Made by a program: the position numbers and the translations under genes. DNA of 62,022 nt from Brachionus koreanus (Eukaryota; Rotifera; Eurotatoria; Ploima; Brachionidae), in the NCBI GenBank assembly GCA_016987375.1, contig PJRA01000508.1, forward strand, positions 2,870,258 through 2,932,279, given 5' to 3'. This document shows, piece after piece, positions 1 through 12,210 of this stretch (its first letter is position 1; each line of letters opens with the position of its first letter). The notes beneath the pieces were generated by a model. It was not told the DNA's origin and ran no database searches. It saw only the letters and a list, made by a program, of their open reading frames with translations.

Positions 1-1015
1 TAGTTTGATATTCGGTATAATTATAAACGATGGAGTCAAAACTAACACAAAAATGATTAGAAGACTAAATTATAGGAAAGGCAAATATGTGAGAATTCGA
101 GATGATTTTAGCTTAGTCGACTGGTATGAGCTCCTGAACGGAAGAAATGCAGAAACATGTTGTGAGCTGTTTCAGGACAAGTACAATGAGATAATACTAA
201 GGAATATACCTGAGAAAAGAGTGTTGGTAGATAGAGTGAAAAAAAATCCTATTTGGTTCAATCGAGATATTAAACAAGCATGTCAACTTAAATTCAGGGC
301 TTTTGCCAAATATAGGGGAGCTTCTACAGCGAACAAACAAGAGCTTAAATCTAAATTCAACAAGCAAGCTAGAAAAGTTAAAGCGCTGGTCAAGTTAGCT
401 CATAGACTCTATGAAAAGTCAATAATCGATAAGTGTAAATCGAATCCAAAGCTGCTATTCTCCTATGTGAATAGCAAGAAAAATGTTAAGTGCATAATTA
501 GATCGCTGACTGATAAATTTGGAAATCAATTGATTAAAGGCAATGATATTGCAAAATGTCTAAATGATCATTTTTCAGCTCATTTAAAGCGGATGATGAG
601 TTAAATAGCGAACTAGAGTTCCCCTTAAGAACTCCAGTAAATTGCATAGTAAATCCAAATTTGGTCTTTAGTCCAACTGCAATAAAAAAGAGACTTGATG
701 AGCTGGACAAAAACAAATCAATAGGCACTGATGGCATACATCTATATGTACTTAGAGAGTGCAGTAATGTATTATGTGAACCGCTGTCTTTTCTGTTCAA
801 GTTATCTTTCGAATCTAGTGTGATACCAGCATGTTGGAAAAGAGCTAATGTTACTCCAGTATACAAAAAGAAAGGTGGTAAAACAAATCCTAGAAACTAT
901 CGTCCAATATCGCTTTTATCAATACTGATAAAATTAATGAAAAAGCTAATTAGAGATGAAATGGTAATTCATTTATCTGAACACAAATAACTTTCTATCC
1001 ATCAACATGGATTTA
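1..1015 (+). pseudogene. LINE reverse-transcriptase fragment, frameshifted
   Basis: This is the linker and first RT part of a non-LTR retrotransposon ORF2 (jockey/CR1-like). Residues at 5-604 are the basic linker region between endonuclease and RT. From 661 the frame reads the RT start: a KSIGTDGIH block, then VTPVYKKKGG and NYRPISLL, as in RT motifs 0-2. A single extra base near 570-590 shifts the frame from ...NDHFS to the continuing SFKADDELN frame, and TAA at 988-990 interrupts HLSEHK. Homology stops at about 1015 just after HQHGF, where LRR sequence begins. Two other fragments of the same family, at 21870-22254 and 31640-32251, carry the following RT motifs. The family is clear; the exact clade is not. 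Confidence 0.8.
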
Positions 1016-1485
1016 CGTCAACATGGAAGTTTCAGGAACACCTTCGATTAAATTATTGACTAAGTCTAATTCTCGAATATTATTTATTTCACTTAAATTC
1101 CATTTGTCAATATTCTTTATTATATTCCCATTTAAATTCAATATTTCCAAACTTGTTAAATTATTAAAAAAAGTTTCGGGAACACTTTCGATTAAATTAT
1201 AACCTATATATAATTCTCGAACATTATTTATTTCACTTAAATTCCATTTTTCAATATTCTTTATTATATTCCCATCTAAATTCAATATTTCCAAACTTGT
1301 TAAATTATTTAAAAAAGTTTCAGGAACATTTTCGTTAAAATTTTAACCTATATATAATTCTCGAACATTATTTATTTCACTTAAATTCCATTTGTCAATA
1401 TTCTTTATTATATTCCCATCTAAATTCAATATTTCCAAACTTGTTAAATTATTAAAAAAAGTTTCAGGAACACTTTCGATAAATT
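1016..1485 (-). pseudogene. LRR gene relic 1, distal part (cut off by LTR element)
   Basis: Minus-strand leucine-rich repeats of the same family as the intact gene at 25008-28813. The repeats alternate LTSLEILNLNGNIIKNI with NLIESVPETFFNN. About three 48-residue units are visible, with a frameshift near 1321-1345, so the fragment is not translatable as a whole. It abuts the LINE fragment on one side, with a short repeated CAACATGGA at the junction. On the other side it stops at the LTR at 1486 and resumes at 12853, so the retrotransposon pair split one LRR copy. Confidence 0.85.
1481..1485. repeat. 5-bp target-site duplication AAATT (left; partner 12853-12857)
   Basis: AAATT immediately precedes the first LTR and follows the third LTR. 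Removing the composite and one copy restores the LRR-family sequence cgataaattataacc, which matches sibling repeats in the same relic. No such duplication flanks the middle LTR. Confidence 0.9.
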
Positions 1486-1774
1486 TGTTATAGGGCTGAT
1501 TTACTTAGTAGATCGGTTGCTAAGCATTACTCTACTTGTTTGATAAATATATTAATGGCGGTTAATTAATATATTATCTTAATTGGTAAACTAGGCGACT
1601 CTAATTGATGGCTTTGAGACGAATCAGAGATAGTATTTAAGAGAAATATTTTTTTTTCTTTTTTTAGTTTTTTTGTTGAAACTTTTATCTGTTTTGTGTA
1701 GTAATAAAGATATTTAAAACCATCTATTCTTTTTATAATACAACGAATATAATGAAGGAAATCACACTACAACA
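1486..1774 (+). repeat. 5' LTR of first gypsy element
   Basis: 289 bp, TG...CA ends. It holds a TATTTAAG promoter-like box near 1633 and AATAAA at 1703-1708. Unusually, it also contains the Gag start codon at 1752. It is identical by eye to the LTRs at 7025-7313 and 12564-12852. Confidence 0.92.
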
Positions 1775-2726
1775 ACTTGGCGCTGCGACTAAAAGAACCA
1801 CGGAGAGAGAAGAAGAAAGTGCAATTGGAAGCAAACAAAGAGGTCCTGGTAGACCAAAGAAAAAAACAAGAAGTGAGGTAGTCTTCCAGGGAGATATCGA
1901 CAGTGACGATACAGTTTTGGATGAACCGGCTCACATAAGAAAAAAAAAAATCGTAAGAAGAGAAGAAGTCCTTAAGGATGATGTCGGTTGTGAAGCAACA
2001 GTTATGACTACTCACCCTCAATATCCAATAAATATTAACATTCGGCTATATAATGGATTACCAGGAGAGGACTTTGAACAATGGCTTGCTGAATTTAAAA
2101 CCAAAACATCGAGAGTTGGTGAAAATTATAAGATAGAGCTCTTTAAAGCTTATATGGGATCGAAGGCAAGGGAATGTATGGAAGGCCTTAATGAACAAGA
2201 TATGGACACTTTTGACAAATTAAGTTTCGAGATGAGAAAGCTCTTTTGTAAGACAAATCCTGAGCATTATTTGCTAGAATTAACTAAGCTCAAACGTGAC
2301 TCATCCGATTCTCTAGTTTTCTTTAGCTTGAAGATAGCTCAAATGGTAAAGAAAGCTTATCCTATGATCGCCGATCCAATTGTGTTAGAAAAATTGAAAT
2401 TGGAAAACTTTTTAAGAGGATTGTCGAATGATTTGGCTGCAATGGTTCGTGTAAGAAAACCAACTGATCTACAAGAGGGATTACGTTTTGCCGAGATTTG
2501 TGAAGTTGATAAAGGAACTAAAAAGAAGGAACAACTTTTTGTCAATGAAATAAAATCAGAAGAGCCTGATTCTGAAGGCAGTGACAGACAAAGTACAAAC
2601 ACATCCACTTCAAAAACTGATTCTAAAAAGAAGATAGACAATGATTCGAAAAACTCAGAAAACAACTTGTCAACTTTATATCAAAAATTAAACAAACAAG
2701 TAAACCAAGTGAGACAACACTATTAA
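1752..2726 (+). CDS. gag: Gag polyprotein (capsid part), gypsy copy 1
   Basis: 324 codons. The basic, low-complexity N-terminus carries an AT-hook-like RGPGRPKKK block near residue 33. A Ty3/gypsy capsid domain follows, with the signature YNGLPGEDFEQWLAEF at about residues 102-117 and the RKLFCKTNPEHYLLEL region near 167. The start codon lies 22 bp inside the LTR, so the first residues are LTR-encoded. The frame ends in TAA at 2724-2726; the pol frame continues in the same frame one codon later and contains the nucleocapsid zinc knuckle. This Gag therefore ends before its nucleic-acid-binding part unless the stop is bypassed. It acts in virus-like-particle assembly in the cytoplasm. Confidence 0.88.
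   Translation: MKEITLQQLGAATKRTTEREEESAIGSKQRGPGRPKKKTRSEVVFQGDIDSDDTVLDEPAHIRKKKIVRREEVLKDDVGCEATVMTTHPQYPININIRLYNGLPGEDFEQWLAEFKTKTSRVGENYKIELFKAYMGSKARECMEGLNEQDMDTFDKLSFEMRKLFCKTNPEHYLLELTKLKRDSSDSLVFFSLKIAQMVKKAYPMIADPIVLEKLKLENFLRGLSNDLAAMVRVRKPTDLQEGLRFAEICEVDKGTKKKEQLFVNEIKSEEPDSEGSDRQSTNTSTSKTDSKKKIDNDSKNSENNLSTLYQKLNKQVNQVRQHY
1778..1792 (+). other. Primer-binding site (tRNA-Ser-like), inside gag
   Basis: TGGCGCTGCGACTAA begins three bases after the LTR end. Its complement ends in GCGCCA, with an acceptor strand TCGCAGC, as expected for a serine tRNA 3' end; the tRNA identity is inferred from memory of tRNA ends. The site codes for Gag residues LGAATK, so priming site and coding sequence overlap. 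The equivalent site of the second unit is 7317-7331. Confidence 0.6.
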
Positions 2727-2729
2727 AAT

Positions 2730-5700
2730 TTGATGAATGAGATCCAAACTCGGAAAAATATACGTAATGACAGAACAAGCCCTCGTAACCGCCATAATTG
2801 GCAACCTAACAATAAGCGTTTTAAGAAGAATTTTTGCAGAAACAATAGGAATATTAATCAAGGAGCAACCAATACAAATGATCAACAAACAAATTATCCG
2901 GAACCCGTTCAAGTTCAGGGTAAGTTGACTCCTGCTTCCCCGAAAGAGACTAGGAAATGCTTCAATTGTCAACAAGTTGGCCACATAAGATATTATTGCC
3001 CTAACAAAGTGAGGTCTTCGGATTCACCTCTTAATCAAGTGATGACAGCTGCTAACCAGTTCTCTAATTTAATAAATAGTTTTGAATTGTGTATGAAGCT
3101 ATTTTTTGACCCTGTCTTATTTCACAGCCCATTCAGTCCTGTAATGGAACCTAACTCTTTAAATAAAAATGAAATTAACCTGCACAAATCCCTCTCTTTA
3201 GACTTAACCAATAGTAATTTAATACAATTATCCGCTAAAGTCTTTGGTGTTGAAGTTTCGAATGTTCTGGACACAGGAGCCAGCAGAAGTATGATTAGTA
3301 AATCATGCTTGACTAAGTTTTTAGGAATTGCAGATCAAAACAGCATTAAATTTAGTAGATTAACTAGACCTTTAAAAATTAAATTGGGTGACTCTTCGGT
3401 TACCGAGTGTAAAATGAGAGTAAATTTGGAAATTGAAATTGAAGGTGACTCTTATCCATTGGATTTATTAGTTTTAGAAAGTTTGCCATATGATGTTCTT
3501 TTTGGGATGGACTTTATTATACTATATGATGTATTGATCCGACCCGCCTCTAAGACAATTTTAATTGAACCAGACCAGGTAATAACAAACAGATGTGAAA
3601 TTCCGGAAAACTATTTGACTTTATCAGAAAATGCTTACATTCCTTCCTTTTGCGAGACCGTAGTATCAGTAACAAAGAATAAATCTTTTAGTGGTGACGG
3701 GATCGTAACTAGTTATTCACCACTTGTAGATAGGTTTGGAGTTTATGTTGGTAAAGGAGTTATTTCCAATAATAGCAATATGTGTGTTTTAGCTAATTTA
3801 ACTAGAGGGACTGTTTGTTTGCCAAAAGGGACCATCGTCGCAAAGATTAACGAGGTTAAAGCTCAAGATATGCTATTACTAGCTGCGGAAAAAATTGGAA
3901 AAATACAGGAAAAATCTAAGGATATAATAGAGGACGAAATAACCACTGAAGAGATAGATCTTTCTGGTACCACCTTAGATGACCAACAAAAGAAACAGCT
4001 TACGAAACTTTTGGTCGAGTATAACAGTTTATTTAGTCATAGTCTTGGGAATCCAGGTTCTGCTAAGGGGGTAGTACATCACATTAATACGGAAACAAAT
4101 AATCCAGTGAGTTGTGCTCCCAGAAGAGTGGGTATAAGAGAGAAACAGGTCATAGATGAACATGTAAAGGAAATGGTAGATAAGAATATAATCCAGCCTT
4201 CACGTAGTCCTTGGGCATCTCCTGTCACACTAGTAAATAAAAAGGATGGTTCAATAAGGTTTTGTGTAGACTATCGTAAGTTAAATAATCTGACGAAGAA
4301 AGATGTGTATCCATTACCGAGGATTGATGATACACTTAATAGCCTTGGAAAATGTAGTTTCTTTTCCACATTGGATTTAACAACTGGTTATTACCAAATC
4401 CCTGTAGCCCCTCGGGATAGAGAAAAGACTGCATTTATAAGTCATGCAGGGCTGTATGAGTTTCAGGTAATGCCTTTTGGGCTTACAAACGCTCCTGCTA
4501 CTTTCCAAAGGTATATGGACATTGTATTTGCAGGCTTGAAGTGGCTTTGTTGTTTAGTTTATCTAGATGACATAATCATTTTTTCAGGAACATTTGAGGA
4601 ACATGTAGAGCATTTAAAATTGGTTTTCGATAGGATGAAAGAATATAACTTAAAAATTAAAAGATCAAAATGTTCTTTTTGTAGAGAAGATTTAATTTTT
4701 CTGGGACATAAGGTGACCGCTGCTGGAATTAGCCCAGATCCACAAAAAGTAAAAGCTATTCTAGAAATTGTAATACCAAAGAATAAAGCAGATTTAAGAA
4801 CTTTCTTGGGATTATGTGGATACTACCGTAAATTTATAGCAGACTTTGCTAGAATCGCGGCTTGTCTATATGATTTGACGCGTGAAACTTCTGATTATGT
4901 TTGGGAAGATAAGCACCAGAAAAGTTTTGAGAAGCTTAAAAACTTACTTTCAAAATATCCTATTTTAAGACACCCTGACTTTAATTTTCCTTTTACAATC
5001 CAAACAGACGCTAGTGATATCGGGTTAGGTGCTGTATTGTGCCAAATAATAGATGGAGAGGAAAGAGTTATTGAGTATATAAGCAGAAGCTTACAGCCCT
5101 CTGAAAGGAAGTGGTCGGTGAGAGAAAAGGAGGCTCTTGGAATTATTTGGGCTTGTGAACAATTTCGACCTTTTATTATTGGGACAAAATTTATAATTGA
5201 AACTGATCATGAGTCCTTAAAATGGCTAATGGATGCACAAACCCCTGCGCGTCTTGTCAGATGGGCTTTAAGGTTAAGTGAATTTGATTTTGAAATAAGG
5301 CATAAAAGAGGTTCAAAAAATTCAAATGCTGACGCCTTATCTCGTTTAGTTCCGTGTAGAGAAGAGCCGGAAATTGAAGATATAGACTCTTACCTTTTAT
5401 TGAGAGACAATCTGTTAAGGATCGAAAGTCCACTTCAGAATCTGAACATTATAAAAGAGCAAACTAAGGATCCCTATTTACTTTCGATTTATAATAGTAT
5501 TTTAAAGGATCCAAACTCCAGTTATTCTTCTAAATTTACCATTAAAAATTCTATTCTTTATTTTAAAAGCCAAAACCAACAAAATCTACTTGTTGTTCCC
5601 CAACAACTGATTCCTATTGTACTAGAACATTACCATCATAAAGCTCTGGCTCATGTGGGTAGGGATAAGATGTTTTTCCACCTAAGAAATAAATTTTATT

Positions 5701-6671
5701 GGCCGGGAATGTATGAGGATGTTAGAAGATGGGTAGGCGCATGTTTAAGTTGTAACCGGGTAAAACCAAACCAACCGATACAGAACGGGAAGTTGCAACC
5801 TATTCGTGTATCATACCCCTTTGAGGTTGTAGGAATGGATATTTTGGGTCCTTTAAAAAGGTCAAGAAATGGTTTCAAGTACGTTTTAGTTCTAGTTGAT
5901 CTTTTCACAAACTGGGTGGAAGCCTGTCCACTTAAAACTTTAGAGGCGGCCGAAGTAGCGAAGAAATTTTATAGTATTATTATTACTCGCCATGGATGTC
6001 CTAGTAAAGTATTGACTGATCAAGGTACTCAGTTTACTTCGAATCTTTTTAAAACACTGTGTAAAAAATTTGGGATTTACAAATTAGAGTGTAGCAGTAA
6101 ACATCCACAAACCAATGGTAAAACGGAAAGATTTAATCGATTCTTGTCCAATTCATTAGCAATGCTAGTTAATGAAAGGCAAAATAATTGGGATGAACTC
6201 ATTGATGATATATTGTTAGCATATAGAGTTACTATCAACATGACGATTAGAGAAACACCTTTCTTTCTCTTATATGGTAGAGACGCTGTTTTGCCTTCCG
6301 ATGTAATGTTTGGTGTTTCAAGAAGTTTGGGACCTGATTATTCTGAAGACAAATTTGATTATAAAATAAAATTGTTGAATAGATTGAGAGCAAGTTATGA
6401 GAATATAGAGACACAAAGGGAAAAACAAATGAATTATTACAAAGAACGGTATGATAAAACCCATAAGAATGTCAATTTTGAAATAGGCTCGGAAGTTATG
6501 GTTTATTGGCCTGTACCTAAACAGGGTTATTCTCAAAAGCTTCTTCCAAGTTGGCAAGGCCCATACAAGGTACTTGCGAAACTAAGTGACTTGACTTATA
6601 GAATAGAAAAGGATAACAAGTCATTTGTGATTCATGTCCAACGATTAAGACCATACAAGCGATTTGAATAG
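2730..6671 (+). CDS. pol: Pol polyprotein (NC-PR-RT-RH-IN), gypsy copy 1
   Basis: 1313 codons, uninterrupted. In order: a CX2CX4HX4C zinc knuckle at residues 77-90, aspartic protease DTGA at 181-184, reverse transcriptase with [13 protein letters not shown] near 547 and YLDD at 611-614, RNase H ([22 protein letters not shown]), the integrase HHCC finger, and the integrase core with [16 protein letters not shown] and the KTERFN glutamate. A GPY/F-type end ([10 protein letters not shown]) closes the protein. There is no chromodomain and no env. Order PR-RT-RH-IN is that of Ty3/gypsy. The frame equals that of gag, separated by one TAA, so expression needs stop bypass or internal initiation. All catalytic motifs look intact. 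Confidence 0.93.
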   Translation: MMNEIQTRKNIRNDRTSPRNRHNWQPNNKRFKKNFCRNNRNINQGATNTNDQQTNYPEPVQVQGKLTPASPKETRKCFNCQQVGHIRYYCPNKVRSSDSPLNQVMTAANQFSNLINSFELCMKLFFDPVLFHSPFSPVMEPNSLNKNEINLHKSLSLDLTNSNLIQLSAKVFGVEVSNVLDTGASRSMISKSCLTKFLGIADQNSIKFSRLTRPLKIKLGDSSVTECKMRVNLEIEIEGDSYPLDLLVLESLPYDVLFGMDFIILYDVLIRPASKTILIEPDQVITNRCEIPENYLTLSENAYIPSFCETVVSVTKNKSFSGDGIVTSYSPLVDRFGVYVGKGVISNNSNMCVLANLTRGTVCLPKGTIVAKINEVKAQDMLLLAAEKIGKIQEKSKDIIEDEITTEEIDLSGTTLDDQQKKQLTKLLVEYNSLFSHSLGNPGSAKGVVHHINTETNNPVSCAPRRVGIREKQVIDEHVKEMVDKNIIQPSRSPWASPVTLVNKKDGSIRFCVDYRKLNNLTKKDVYPLPRIDDTLNSLGKCSFFSTLDLTTGYYQIPVAPRDREKTAFISHAGLYEFQVMPFGLTNAPATFQRYMDIVFAGLKWLCCLVYLDDIIIFSGTFEEHVEHLKLVFDRMKEYNLKIKRSKCSFCREDLIFLGHKVTAAGISPDPQKVKAILEIVIPKNKADLRTFLGLCGYYRKFIADFARIAACLYDLTRETSDYVWEDKHQKSFEKLKNLLSKYPILRHPDFNFPFTIQTDASDIGLGAVLCQIIDGEERVIEYISRSLQPSERKWSVREKEALGIIWACEQFRPFIIGTKFIIETDHESLKWLMDAQTPARLVRWALRLSEFDFEIRHKRGSKNSNADALSRLVPCREEPEIEDIDSYLLLRDNLLRIESPLQNLNIIKEQTKDPYLLSIYNSILKDPNSSYSSKFTIKNSILYFKSQNQQNLLVVPQQLIPIVLEHYHHKALAHVGRDKMFFHLRNKFYWPGMYEDVRRWVGACLSCNRVKPNQPIQNGKLQPIRVSYPFEVVGMDILGPLKRSRNGFKYVLVLVDLFTNWVEACPLKTLEAAEVAKKFYSIIITRHGCPSKVLTDQGTQFTSNLFKTLCKKFGIYKLECSSKHPQTNGKTERFNRFLSNSLAMLVNERQNNWDELIDDILLAYRVTINMTIRETPFFLLYGRDAVLPSDVMFGVSRSLGPDYSEDKFDYKIKLLNRLRASYENIETQREKQMNYYKERYDKTHKNVNFEIGSEVMVYWPVPKQGYSQKLLPSWQGPYKVLAKLSDLTYRIEKDNKSFVIHVQRLRPYKRFE

Positions 6672-7024
6672 TTTTATATGAATTGAATTATGTTCTGTTT
6701 ATTTCTTCTATTTCTATTCTAAGGTCATTAATTGGAGTTCTAGGATTTGTTTAAATGATCTACTCAGGCTCCTATAGAGCTGGTAGATACGCTGTGCCTC
6801 CGCGTAGTGGAATACGAACAGCTACTTTCCTGAAGAGGGATAGACAGGCGTGCCACAGGAAACGGGAGACGGTGTGTAATACCCCAATCTTAGAGATTGA
6901 CCTGCAGCCGTAGTAGACACAGCTCAACGCAGAATTCTGTGACTGAATTCAATGCGGTTCGAGGAATGTTCTGTGAATCAGGCACCTTAGCGACGAGGAC
7001 ATCGCTTATTAACAAGGGGGAGTT
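6672..7024 (+). other. 3' untranslated region and polypurine tract, gypsy copy 1
   Basis: About 340 bp of non-coding sequence, noticeably richer in GC than the surroundings, follow pol. The polypurine tract AAGGGGGAG at about 7013-7022 lies directly before the LTR start at 7025, as expected for plus-strand priming. A short open frame at 6897-7082 has no recognisable product. The copy-2 counterpart is 12211-12563. Confidence 0.8.
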
Positions 7025-7313
7025 TGTTATAGGGCTGATTTACTTAGTAGATCGGTTGCTAAGCATTACTCTACTTGTTTGATAAATATATTAATGGCGG
7101 TTAATTAATATATTATCTTAATTGGTAAACTAGGCGACTCTAATTGATGGCTTTGAGACGAATCAGAGATAGTATTTAAGAGAAATATTTTTTTTTCTTT
7201 TTTTAGTTTTTTTGTTGAAACTTTTATCTGTTTTGTGTAGTAATAAAGATATTTAAAACCATCTATTCTTTTTATAATACAACGAATATAATGAAGGAAA
7301 TCACACTACAACA
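7025..7313 (+). repeat. Shared middle LTR
   Basis: It serves as the 3' LTR of unit 1 (polypurine tract upstream) and as the 5' LTR of unit 2 (primer-binding site at 7317 downstream). It is 289 bp, matching the two outer LTRs by eye, and has no target duplication of its own. Confidence 0.92.
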
Positions 7314-8265
7314 ACTTGGCGCTGCGACTAAAAGAACCACGGAGAGAGAAGAAGAAAGTGCAATTGGAAGCAAACAAAGAGGTCCTGGTAGACCAAAGAA
7401 AAAAACAAGAAGTGAGGTAGTCTTCCAGGGAGATATCGACAGTGACGATACAGTTTTGGATGAACCGGCTCACATAAGAAAAAAAAAAATCGTAAGAAGA
7501 GAAGAAGTCCTTAAGGATGATGTCGGTTGTGAAGCAACAGTTATGACTACTCACCCTCAATATCCAATAAATATTAACATTCGGCTATATAATGGATTAC
7601 CAGGAGAGGACTTTGAACAATGGCTTGCTGAATTTAAAACCAAAACATCGAGAGTTGGTGAAAATTATAAGATAGAGCTCTTTAAAGCTTATATGGGATC
7701 GAAGGCAAGGGAATGTATGGAAGGCCTTAATGAACAAGATATGGACACTTTTGACAAATTAAGTTTCGAGATGAGAAAGCTCTTTTGTAAGACAAATCCT
7801 GAGCATTATTTGCTAGAATTAACTAAGCTCAAACGTGACTCATCCGATTCTCTAGTTTTCTTTAGCTTGAAGATAGCTCAAATGGTAAAGAAAGCTTATC
7901 CTATGATCGCCGATCCAATTGTGTTAGAAAAATTGAAATTGGAAAACTTTTTAAGAGGATTGTCGAATGATTTGGCTGCAATGGTTCGTGTAAGAAAACC
8001 AACTGATCTACAAGAGGGATTACGTTTTGCCGAGATTTGTGAAGTTGATAAAGGAACTAAAAAGAAGGAACAACTTTTTGTCAATGAAATAAAATCAGAA
8101 GAGCCTGATTCTGAAGGCAGTGACAGACAAAGTACAAACACATCCACTTCAAAAACTGATTCTAAAAAGAAGATAGACAATGATTCGAAAAACTCAGAAA
8201 ACAACTTGTCAACTTTATATCAAAAATTAAACAAACAAGTAAACCAAGTGAGACAACACTATTAA
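7291..8265 (+). CDS. gag: Gag polyprotein, gypsy copy 2
   Basis: 324 codons, identical in residues to the first-copy Gag. It starts within the shared middle LTR and ends at the same TAA before the zinc knuckle. That the same stop is present in both units shows it predates their duplication and is not a new mutation in one unit. Confidence 0.88.
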   Translation: MKEITLQQLGAATKRTTEREEESAIGSKQRGPGRPKKKTRSEVVFQGDIDSDDTVLDEPAHIRKKKIVRREEVLKDDVGCEATVMTTHPQYPININIRLYNGLPGEDFEQWLAEFKTKTSRVGENYKIELFKAYMGSKARECMEGLNEQDMDTFDKLSFEMRKLFCKTNPEHYLLELTKLKRDSSDSLVFFSLKIAQMVKKAYPMIADPIVLEKLKLENFLRGLSNDLAAMVRVRKPTDLQEGLRFAEICEVDKGTKKKEQLFVNEIKSEEPDSEGSDRQSTNTSTSKTDSKKKIDNDSKNSENNLSTLYQKLNKQVNQVRQHY

Positions 8266-8268
8266 AAT

Positions 8269-11200
8269 TTGATGAATGAGATCCAAACTCGGAAAAATAT
8301 ACGTAATGACAGAACAAGCCCTCGTAACCGCCATAATTGGCAACCTAACAATAAGCGTTTTAAGAAGAATTTTTGCAGAAACAATAGGAATATTAATCAA
8401 GGAGCAACCAATACAAATGATCAACAAACAAATTATCCGGAACCCGTTCAAGTTCAGGGTAAGTTGACTCCTGCTTCCCCGAAAGAGACTAGGAAATGCT
8501 TCAATTGTCAACAAGTTGGCCACATAAGATATTATTGCCCTAACAAAGTGAGGTCTTCGGATTCACCTCTTAATCAAGTGATGACAGCTGCTAACCAGTT
8601 CTCTAATTTAATAAATAGTTTTGAATTGTGTATGAAGCTATTTTTTGACCCTGTCTTATTTCACAGCCCATTCAGTCCTGTAATGGAACCTAACTCTTTA
8701 AATAAAAATGAAATTAACCTGCACAAATCCCTCTCTTTAGACTTAACCAATAGTAATTTAATACAATTATCCGCTAAAGTCTTTGGTGTTGAAGTTTCGA
8801 ATGTTCTGGACACAGGAGCCAGCAGAAGTATGATTAGTAAATCATGCTTGACTAAGTTTTTAGGAATTGCAGATCAAAACAGCATTAAATTTAGTAGATT
8901 AACTAGACCTTTAAAAATTAAATTGGGTGACTCTTCGGTTACCGAGTGTAAAATGAGAGTAAATTTGGAAATTGAAATTGAAGGTGACTCTTATCCATTG
9001 GATTTATTAGTTTTAGAAAGTTTGCCATATGATGTTCTTTTTGGGATGGACTTTATTATACTATATGATGTATTGATCCGACCCGCCTCTAAGACAATTT
9101 TAATTGAACCAGACCAGGTAATAACAAACAGATGTGAAATTCCGGAAAACTATTTGACTTTATCAGAAAATGCTTACATTCCTTCCTTTTGCGAGACCGT
9201 AGTATCAGTAACAAAGAATAAATCTTTTAGTGGTGACGGGATCGTAACTAGTTATTCACCACTTGTAGATAGGTTTGGAGTTTATGTTGGTAAAGGAGTT
9301 ATTTCCAATAATAGCAATATGTGTGTTTTAGCTAATTTAACTAGAGGGACTGTTTGTTTGCCAAAAGGGACCATCGTCGCAAAGATTAACGAGGTTAAAG
9401 CTCAAGATATGCTATTACTAGCTGCGGAAAAAATTGGAAAAATACAGGAAAAATCTAAGGATATAATAGAGGACGAAATAACCACTGAAGAGATAGATCT
9501 TTCTGGTACCACCTTAGATGACCAACAAAAGAAACAGCTTACGAAACTTTTGGTCGAGTATAACAGTTTATTTAGTCATAGTCTTGGGAATCCAGGTTCT
9601 GCTAAGGGGGTAGTACATCACATTAATACGGAAACAAATAATCCAGTGAGTTGTGCTCCCAGAAGAGTGGGTATAAGAGAGAAACAGGTCATAGATGAAC
9701 ATGTAAAGGAAATGGTAGATAAGAATATAATCCAGCCTTCACGTAGTCCTTGGGCATCTCCTGTCACACTAGTAAATAAAAAGGATGGTTCAATAAGGTT
9801 TTGTGTAGACTATCGTAAGTTAAATAATCTGACGAAGAAAGATGTGTATCCATTACCGAGGATTGATGATACACTTAATAGCCTTGGAAAATGTAGTTTC
9901 TTTTCCACATTGGATTTAACAACTGGTTATTACCAAATCCCTGTAGCCCCTCGGGATAGAGAAAAGACTGCATTTATAAGTCATGCAGGGCTGTATGAGT
10001 TTCAGGTAATGCCTTTTGGGCTTACAAACGCTCCTGCTACTTTCCAAAGGTATATGGACATTGTATTTGCAGGCTTGAAGTGGCTTTGTTGTTTAGTTTA
10101 TCTAGATGACATAATCATTTTTTCAGGAACATTTGAGGAACATGTAGAGCATTTAAAATTGGTATTCGATAGGATGAAAGAATATAACTTAAAAATTAAA
10201 AGATCAAAATGTTCTTTTTGTAGAGAAGATTTAATTTTTCTGGGACATAAGGTGACCGCTGCTGGAATTAGCCCAGATCCACAAAAAGTAAAAGCTATTC
10301 TAGAAATTGTAATACCAAAGAATAAAGCAGATTTAAGAACTTTCTTGGGATTATGTGGATACTACCGTAAATTTATAGCAGACTTTGCTAGAATCGCGGC
10401 TTGTCTATATGATTTGACGCGTGAAACTTCTGATTATGTTTGGGAAGATAAGCACCAGAAAAGTTTTGAGAAGCTTAAAAACTTACTTTCAAAATATCCT
10501 ATTTTAAGACACCCTGACTTTAATTTTCCTTTTACAATCCAAACAGACGCTAGTGATATCGGGTTAGGTGCTGTATTGTGCCAAATAATAGATGGAGAGG
10601 AAAGAGTTATTGAGTATATAAGCAGAAGCTTACAGCCCTCTGAAAGGAAGTGGTCGGTGAGAGAAAAGGAGGCTCTTGGAATTATTTGGGCTTGTGAACA
10701 ATTTCGACCTTTTATTATTGGGACAAAATTTATAATTGAAACTGATCATGAGTCCTTAAAATGGCTAATGGATGCACAAACCCCTGCGCGTCTTGTCAGA
10801 TGGGCTTTAAGGTTAAGTGAATTTGATTTTGAAATAAGGCATAAAAGAGGTTCAAAAAATTCAAATGCTGACGCCTTATCTCGTTTAGTTCCGTGTAGAG
10901 AAGAGCCGGAAATTGAAGATATAGACTCTTACCTTTTATTGAGAGACAATCTGTTAAGGATCGAAAGTCCACTTCAGAATCTGAACATTATAAAAGAGCA
11001 AACTAAGGATCCCTATTTACTTTCGATTTATAATAGTATTTTAAAGGATCCAAACTCCAGTTATTCTTCTAAATTTACCATTAAAAATTCTATTCTTTAT
11101 TTTAAAAGCCAAAACCAACAAAATCTACTTGTTGTTCCCCAACAACTGATTCCTATTGTACTAGAACATTACCATCATAAAACTCTGGCTCATGTGGGTA

Positions 11201-12210
11201 GGGATAAGATGTTTTTCCACCTAAGAAATAAATTTTATTGGCCGGGAATGTATGAGGATGTTAGAAGATGGGTAGGCGCATGTTTAAGTTGTAACCGGGT
11301 AAAACCAAACCAACCGATACAGAACGGGAAGTTGCAACCTATTCGTGTATCATACCCCTTTGAGGTTGTAGGAATGGATATTTTGGGTCCTTTAAAAAGG
11401 TCAAGAAATGGTTTCAAGTACGTTTTAGTTCTAGTTGATCTTTTCACAAACTGGGTGGAAGCCTGTCCACTTAAAACTTTAGAGGCGGCCGAAGTAGCGA
11501 AGAAATTTTATAGTATTATTATTACTCGCCATGGATGTCCTAGTAAAGTATTGACTGATCAAGGTACTCAGTTTACTTCGAATCTTTTTAAAACACTGTG
11601 TAAAAAATTTGGGATTTACAAATTAGAGTGTAGCAGTAAACATCCACAAACCAATGGTAAAACGGAAAGATTTAATCGATTCTTGTCCAATTCATTAGCA
11701 ATGCTAGTTAATGAAAGGCAAAATAATTGGGATGAACTCATTGATGATATATTGTTAGCATATAGAGTTACTATCAACATGACGATTAGAGAAACACCTT
11801 TCTTTCTCTTATATGGTAGAGACGCTGTTTTGCCTTCCGATGTAATGTTTGGTGTTTCAAGAAGTTTGGGACCTGATTATTCTGAAGACAAATTTGATTA
11901 TAAAATAAAATTGTTGAATAGATTGAGAGCAAGTTATGAGAATATAGAGACACAAAGGGAAAAACAAATGAATTATTACAAAGAACGGTATGATAAAACC
12001 CATAAGAATGTCAATTTTGAAATAGGCTCGGAAGTTATGGTTTATTGGCCTGTACCTAAACAGGGTTATACTCAAAAGCTTCTTCCAAGTTGGCAAGGCC
12101 CATACAAGGTACTTGCGAAACTAAGTGACTTGACTTATAGAATAGAAAAGGATAACAAGTCATTTGTGATTCATGTCCAACGATTAAGACCATACAAGCG
12201 ATTTGAATAG
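8269..12210 (+). CDS. pol: Pol polyprotein, gypsy copy 2
   Basis: 1313 codons with the same protease, RT, RNase H and integrase motifs as copy 1. It differs at two residues: T for A in the integrase HHCC region (codon at 11182) and T for S near the C-terminus (codon at 12070). A third difference at 10164 is silent. No disabling lesion is seen. Confidence 0.93.
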   Translation: MMNEIQTRKNIRNDRTSPRNRHNWQPNNKRFKKNFCRNNRNINQGATNTNDQQTNYPEPVQVQGKLTPASPKETRKCFNCQQVGHIRYYCPNKVRSSDSPLNQVMTAANQFSNLINSFELCMKLFFDPVLFHSPFSPVMEPNSLNKNEINLHKSLSLDLTNSNLIQLSAKVFGVEVSNVLDTGASRSMISKSCLTKFLGIADQNSIKFSRLTRPLKIKLGDSSVTECKMRVNLEIEIEGDSYPLDLLVLESLPYDVLFGMDFIILYDVLIRPASKTILIEPDQVITNRCEIPENYLTLSENAYIPSFCETVVSVTKNKSFSGDGIVTSYSPLVDRFGVYVGKGVISNNSNMCVLANLTRGTVCLPKGTIVAKINEVKAQDMLLLAAEKIGKIQEKSKDIIEDEITTEEIDLSGTTLDDQQKKQLTKLLVEYNSLFSHSLGNPGSAKGVVHHINTETNNPVSCAPRRVGIREKQVIDEHVKEMVDKNIIQPSRSPWASPVTLVNKKDGSIRFCVDYRKLNNLTKKDVYPLPRIDDTLNSLGKCSFFSTLDLTTGYYQIPVAPRDREKTAFISHAGLYEFQVMPFGLTNAPATFQRYMDIVFAGLKWLCCLVYLDDIIIFSGTFEEHVEHLKLVFDRMKEYNLKIKRSKCSFCREDLIFLGHKVTAAGISPDPQKVKAILEIVIPKNKADLRTFLGLCGYYRKFIADFARIAACLYDLTRETSDYVWEDKHQKSFEKLKNLLSKYPILRHPDFNFPFTIQTDASDIGLGAVLCQIIDGEERVIEYISRSLQPSERKWSVREKEALGIIWACEQFRPFIIGTKFIIETDHESLKWLMDAQTPARLVRWALRLSEFDFEIRHKRGSKNSNADALSRLVPCREEPEIEDIDSYLLLRDNLLRIESPLQNLNIIKEQTKDPYLLSIYNSILKDPNSSYSSKFTIKNSILYFKSQNQQNLLVVPQQLIPIVLEHYHHKTLAHVGRDKMFFHLRNKFYWPGMYEDVRRWVGACLSCNRVKPNQPIQNGKLQPIRVSYPFEVVGMDILGPLKRSRNGFKYVLVLVDLFTNWVEACPLKTLEAAEVAKKFYSIIITRHGCPSKVLTDQGTQFTSNLFKTLCKKFGIYKLECSSKHPQTNGKTERFNRFLSNSLAMLVNERQNNWDELIDDILLAYRVTINMTIRETPFFLLYGRDAVLPSDVMFGVSRSLGPDYSEDKFDYKIKLLNRLRASYENIETQREKQMNYYKERYDKTHKNVNFEIGSEVMVYWPVPKQGYTQKLLPSWQGPYKVLAKLSDLTYRIEKDNKSFVIHVQRLRPYKRFE

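Noticed and set aside
1767..2984. Minus-strand frames of 84-102 codons opposite gag (also at 7306-8523) and 63-79 codon frames around pol
   Set aside because: They are shadows of the gag and pol genes, repeated identically in the second unit, with no family features.
6672..7024. An envelope gene after pol (retrovirus-like element)
   Set aside because: Only about 350 bp lie between pol and the LTR, with no long frame, signal peptide or membrane segment.
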